Positions 63,413 to 64,000 of a stretch of 64,000 nucleotides of DNA are shown one piece after another (the first letter of the stretch is position 1; each line of letters begins with the position of its first letter). The notes under the pieces are model-generated. The model saw only the letters and a list, made by a program, of their open reading frames with translations, did not search any database and had not been told where the DNA came from. Location of the stretch: NCBI RefSeq assembly GCF_016097555.1, contig NC_054713.1, forward strand, positions 6,598,547 to 6,662,546, given 5' to 3'. Both the position numbers and the translations under genes were made by a program. The stretch is from Gigantopelta aegis (taxonomy: Eukaryota; Mollusca; Gastropoda; Neomphalida; Peltospiridae).

Positions 63413-64000
63413 GGTGAACAGGCATGCGTGTTGGGAGAGAGATGTAAATAAAATACCGGTCCCAGTGATATAGTGGTTAAGCCATCGGGCGTAAAGCTGT
63501 GAGGTACAGGGTTCGTAGCCCAGTACCAGCTCCCACCCAGAGCGAGTTTTAACGACTCAATGGGAATGTGTAAGACCATTACACCGACTTCTCTCTCACT
63601 AACCACTAACAACTACGAGTTAACCACTAACCCACTGTCCTGGACAGACAGCTCAGATAACTGAGGTGTGCCCAGGACAGTATGCTTGAACCGTAATTGG
63701 ATATAAGACGAAAATAAGTTGAAAATACATTAATGCTGAACAGGCATGAATGTTGGGAGAGAGATGTAAAGAAAAGTAAACTGACAATAAGATACCGGCC
63801 TCGGTGGCATTGTGGTTAAGCCATCGGACACAAGGCTGGTAGGTACTGGGTTCGTAGCCCGGTACCGGCTCCCATTTAGAGCTACTTTTAATGACCCAAT
63901 GGTTAGGTGTAAGACCATTACACCAACTTCTCTCTCACTAACCACTAACAACTAACCTACTGCCCTGGAAAGACAGCCCAGATAGCTGAGGTGTGTGCCC
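63413..64000 (+). mobile_element. two head-3 SINEs in a tandem duplication of about 322 bp
   Basis: GGTGAACAGGCATGCGTGTT plus GGGAGAGAGATGTAAATAAA precedes a SINE at 63455; the same leader (GCTGAACAGGCATGAATGTT) recurs at 63735 before the second SINE at 63795, which runs off the window. Confidence 0.88.

Overview
The window is eukaryotic, AT-rich, repeat-dense genomic DNA. Its tRNA-headed SINE families, many terminal-inverted-repeat (TIR) elements and one intron-split metazoan signalling gene suggest a lophotrochozoan, most likely a mollusc. This is inferred from repeat style and gene family; no species marker is visible. There is no bacterial-type operon, rRNA or CRISPR array.

The only protein-coding gene I can support is on the minus strand: an ACK/TNK2-type non-receptor tyrosine kinase (activated Cdc42-associated kinase). 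Thirteen exons from about 42.7 kb down to 20.5 kb give, in order, the N-terminal SAM-like helical domain, a complete kinase domain ([24 protein letters not shown]), SH3, CRIB, and a long tail encoded by one 2.77-kb exon. That tail holds polyserine, proline-rich motifs, a Mig6-homology-like block and a C-terminal UBA. From the ATG at 42688 the product is about 1.43 thousand residues, longer than the vertebrate protein of about 1040. A further in-phase exon at 48.6 kb may add an alternative N-terminus. All splice phases agree except the junction before the last exon, where a small exon or another splice site must be missing.

Layout: 1-20 kb is downstream intergenic DNA with many SINE copies and, at 15.5-19.2 kb, a cluster of long inverted repeats. 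20.5-42.7 kb is the kinase gene, with SINEs, MITEs and a nested transposon pair (31.3-32.8 kb) in its introns. 42.7-48.8 kb is a possible first intron with 48-bp and 93-bp minisatellites. 48.8-64 kb is upstream DNA with a 1.7-kb TIR element, a G-rich satellite (54.8-56.2 kb) and a 146-bp satellite (60.7-62.3 kb).

Two patterns stand out. First, many exon edges of the kinase gene (acceptors, donors, start-codon exon, stop-codon end) have been copied in tandem into the neighbouring non-coding DNA, making a series of decoy splice sites plus a decoy start and stop. Second, the SINEs form a mosaic: three tRNA-like heads combine with several 3' tails, and several heads or bodies have grown into local satellite arrays.
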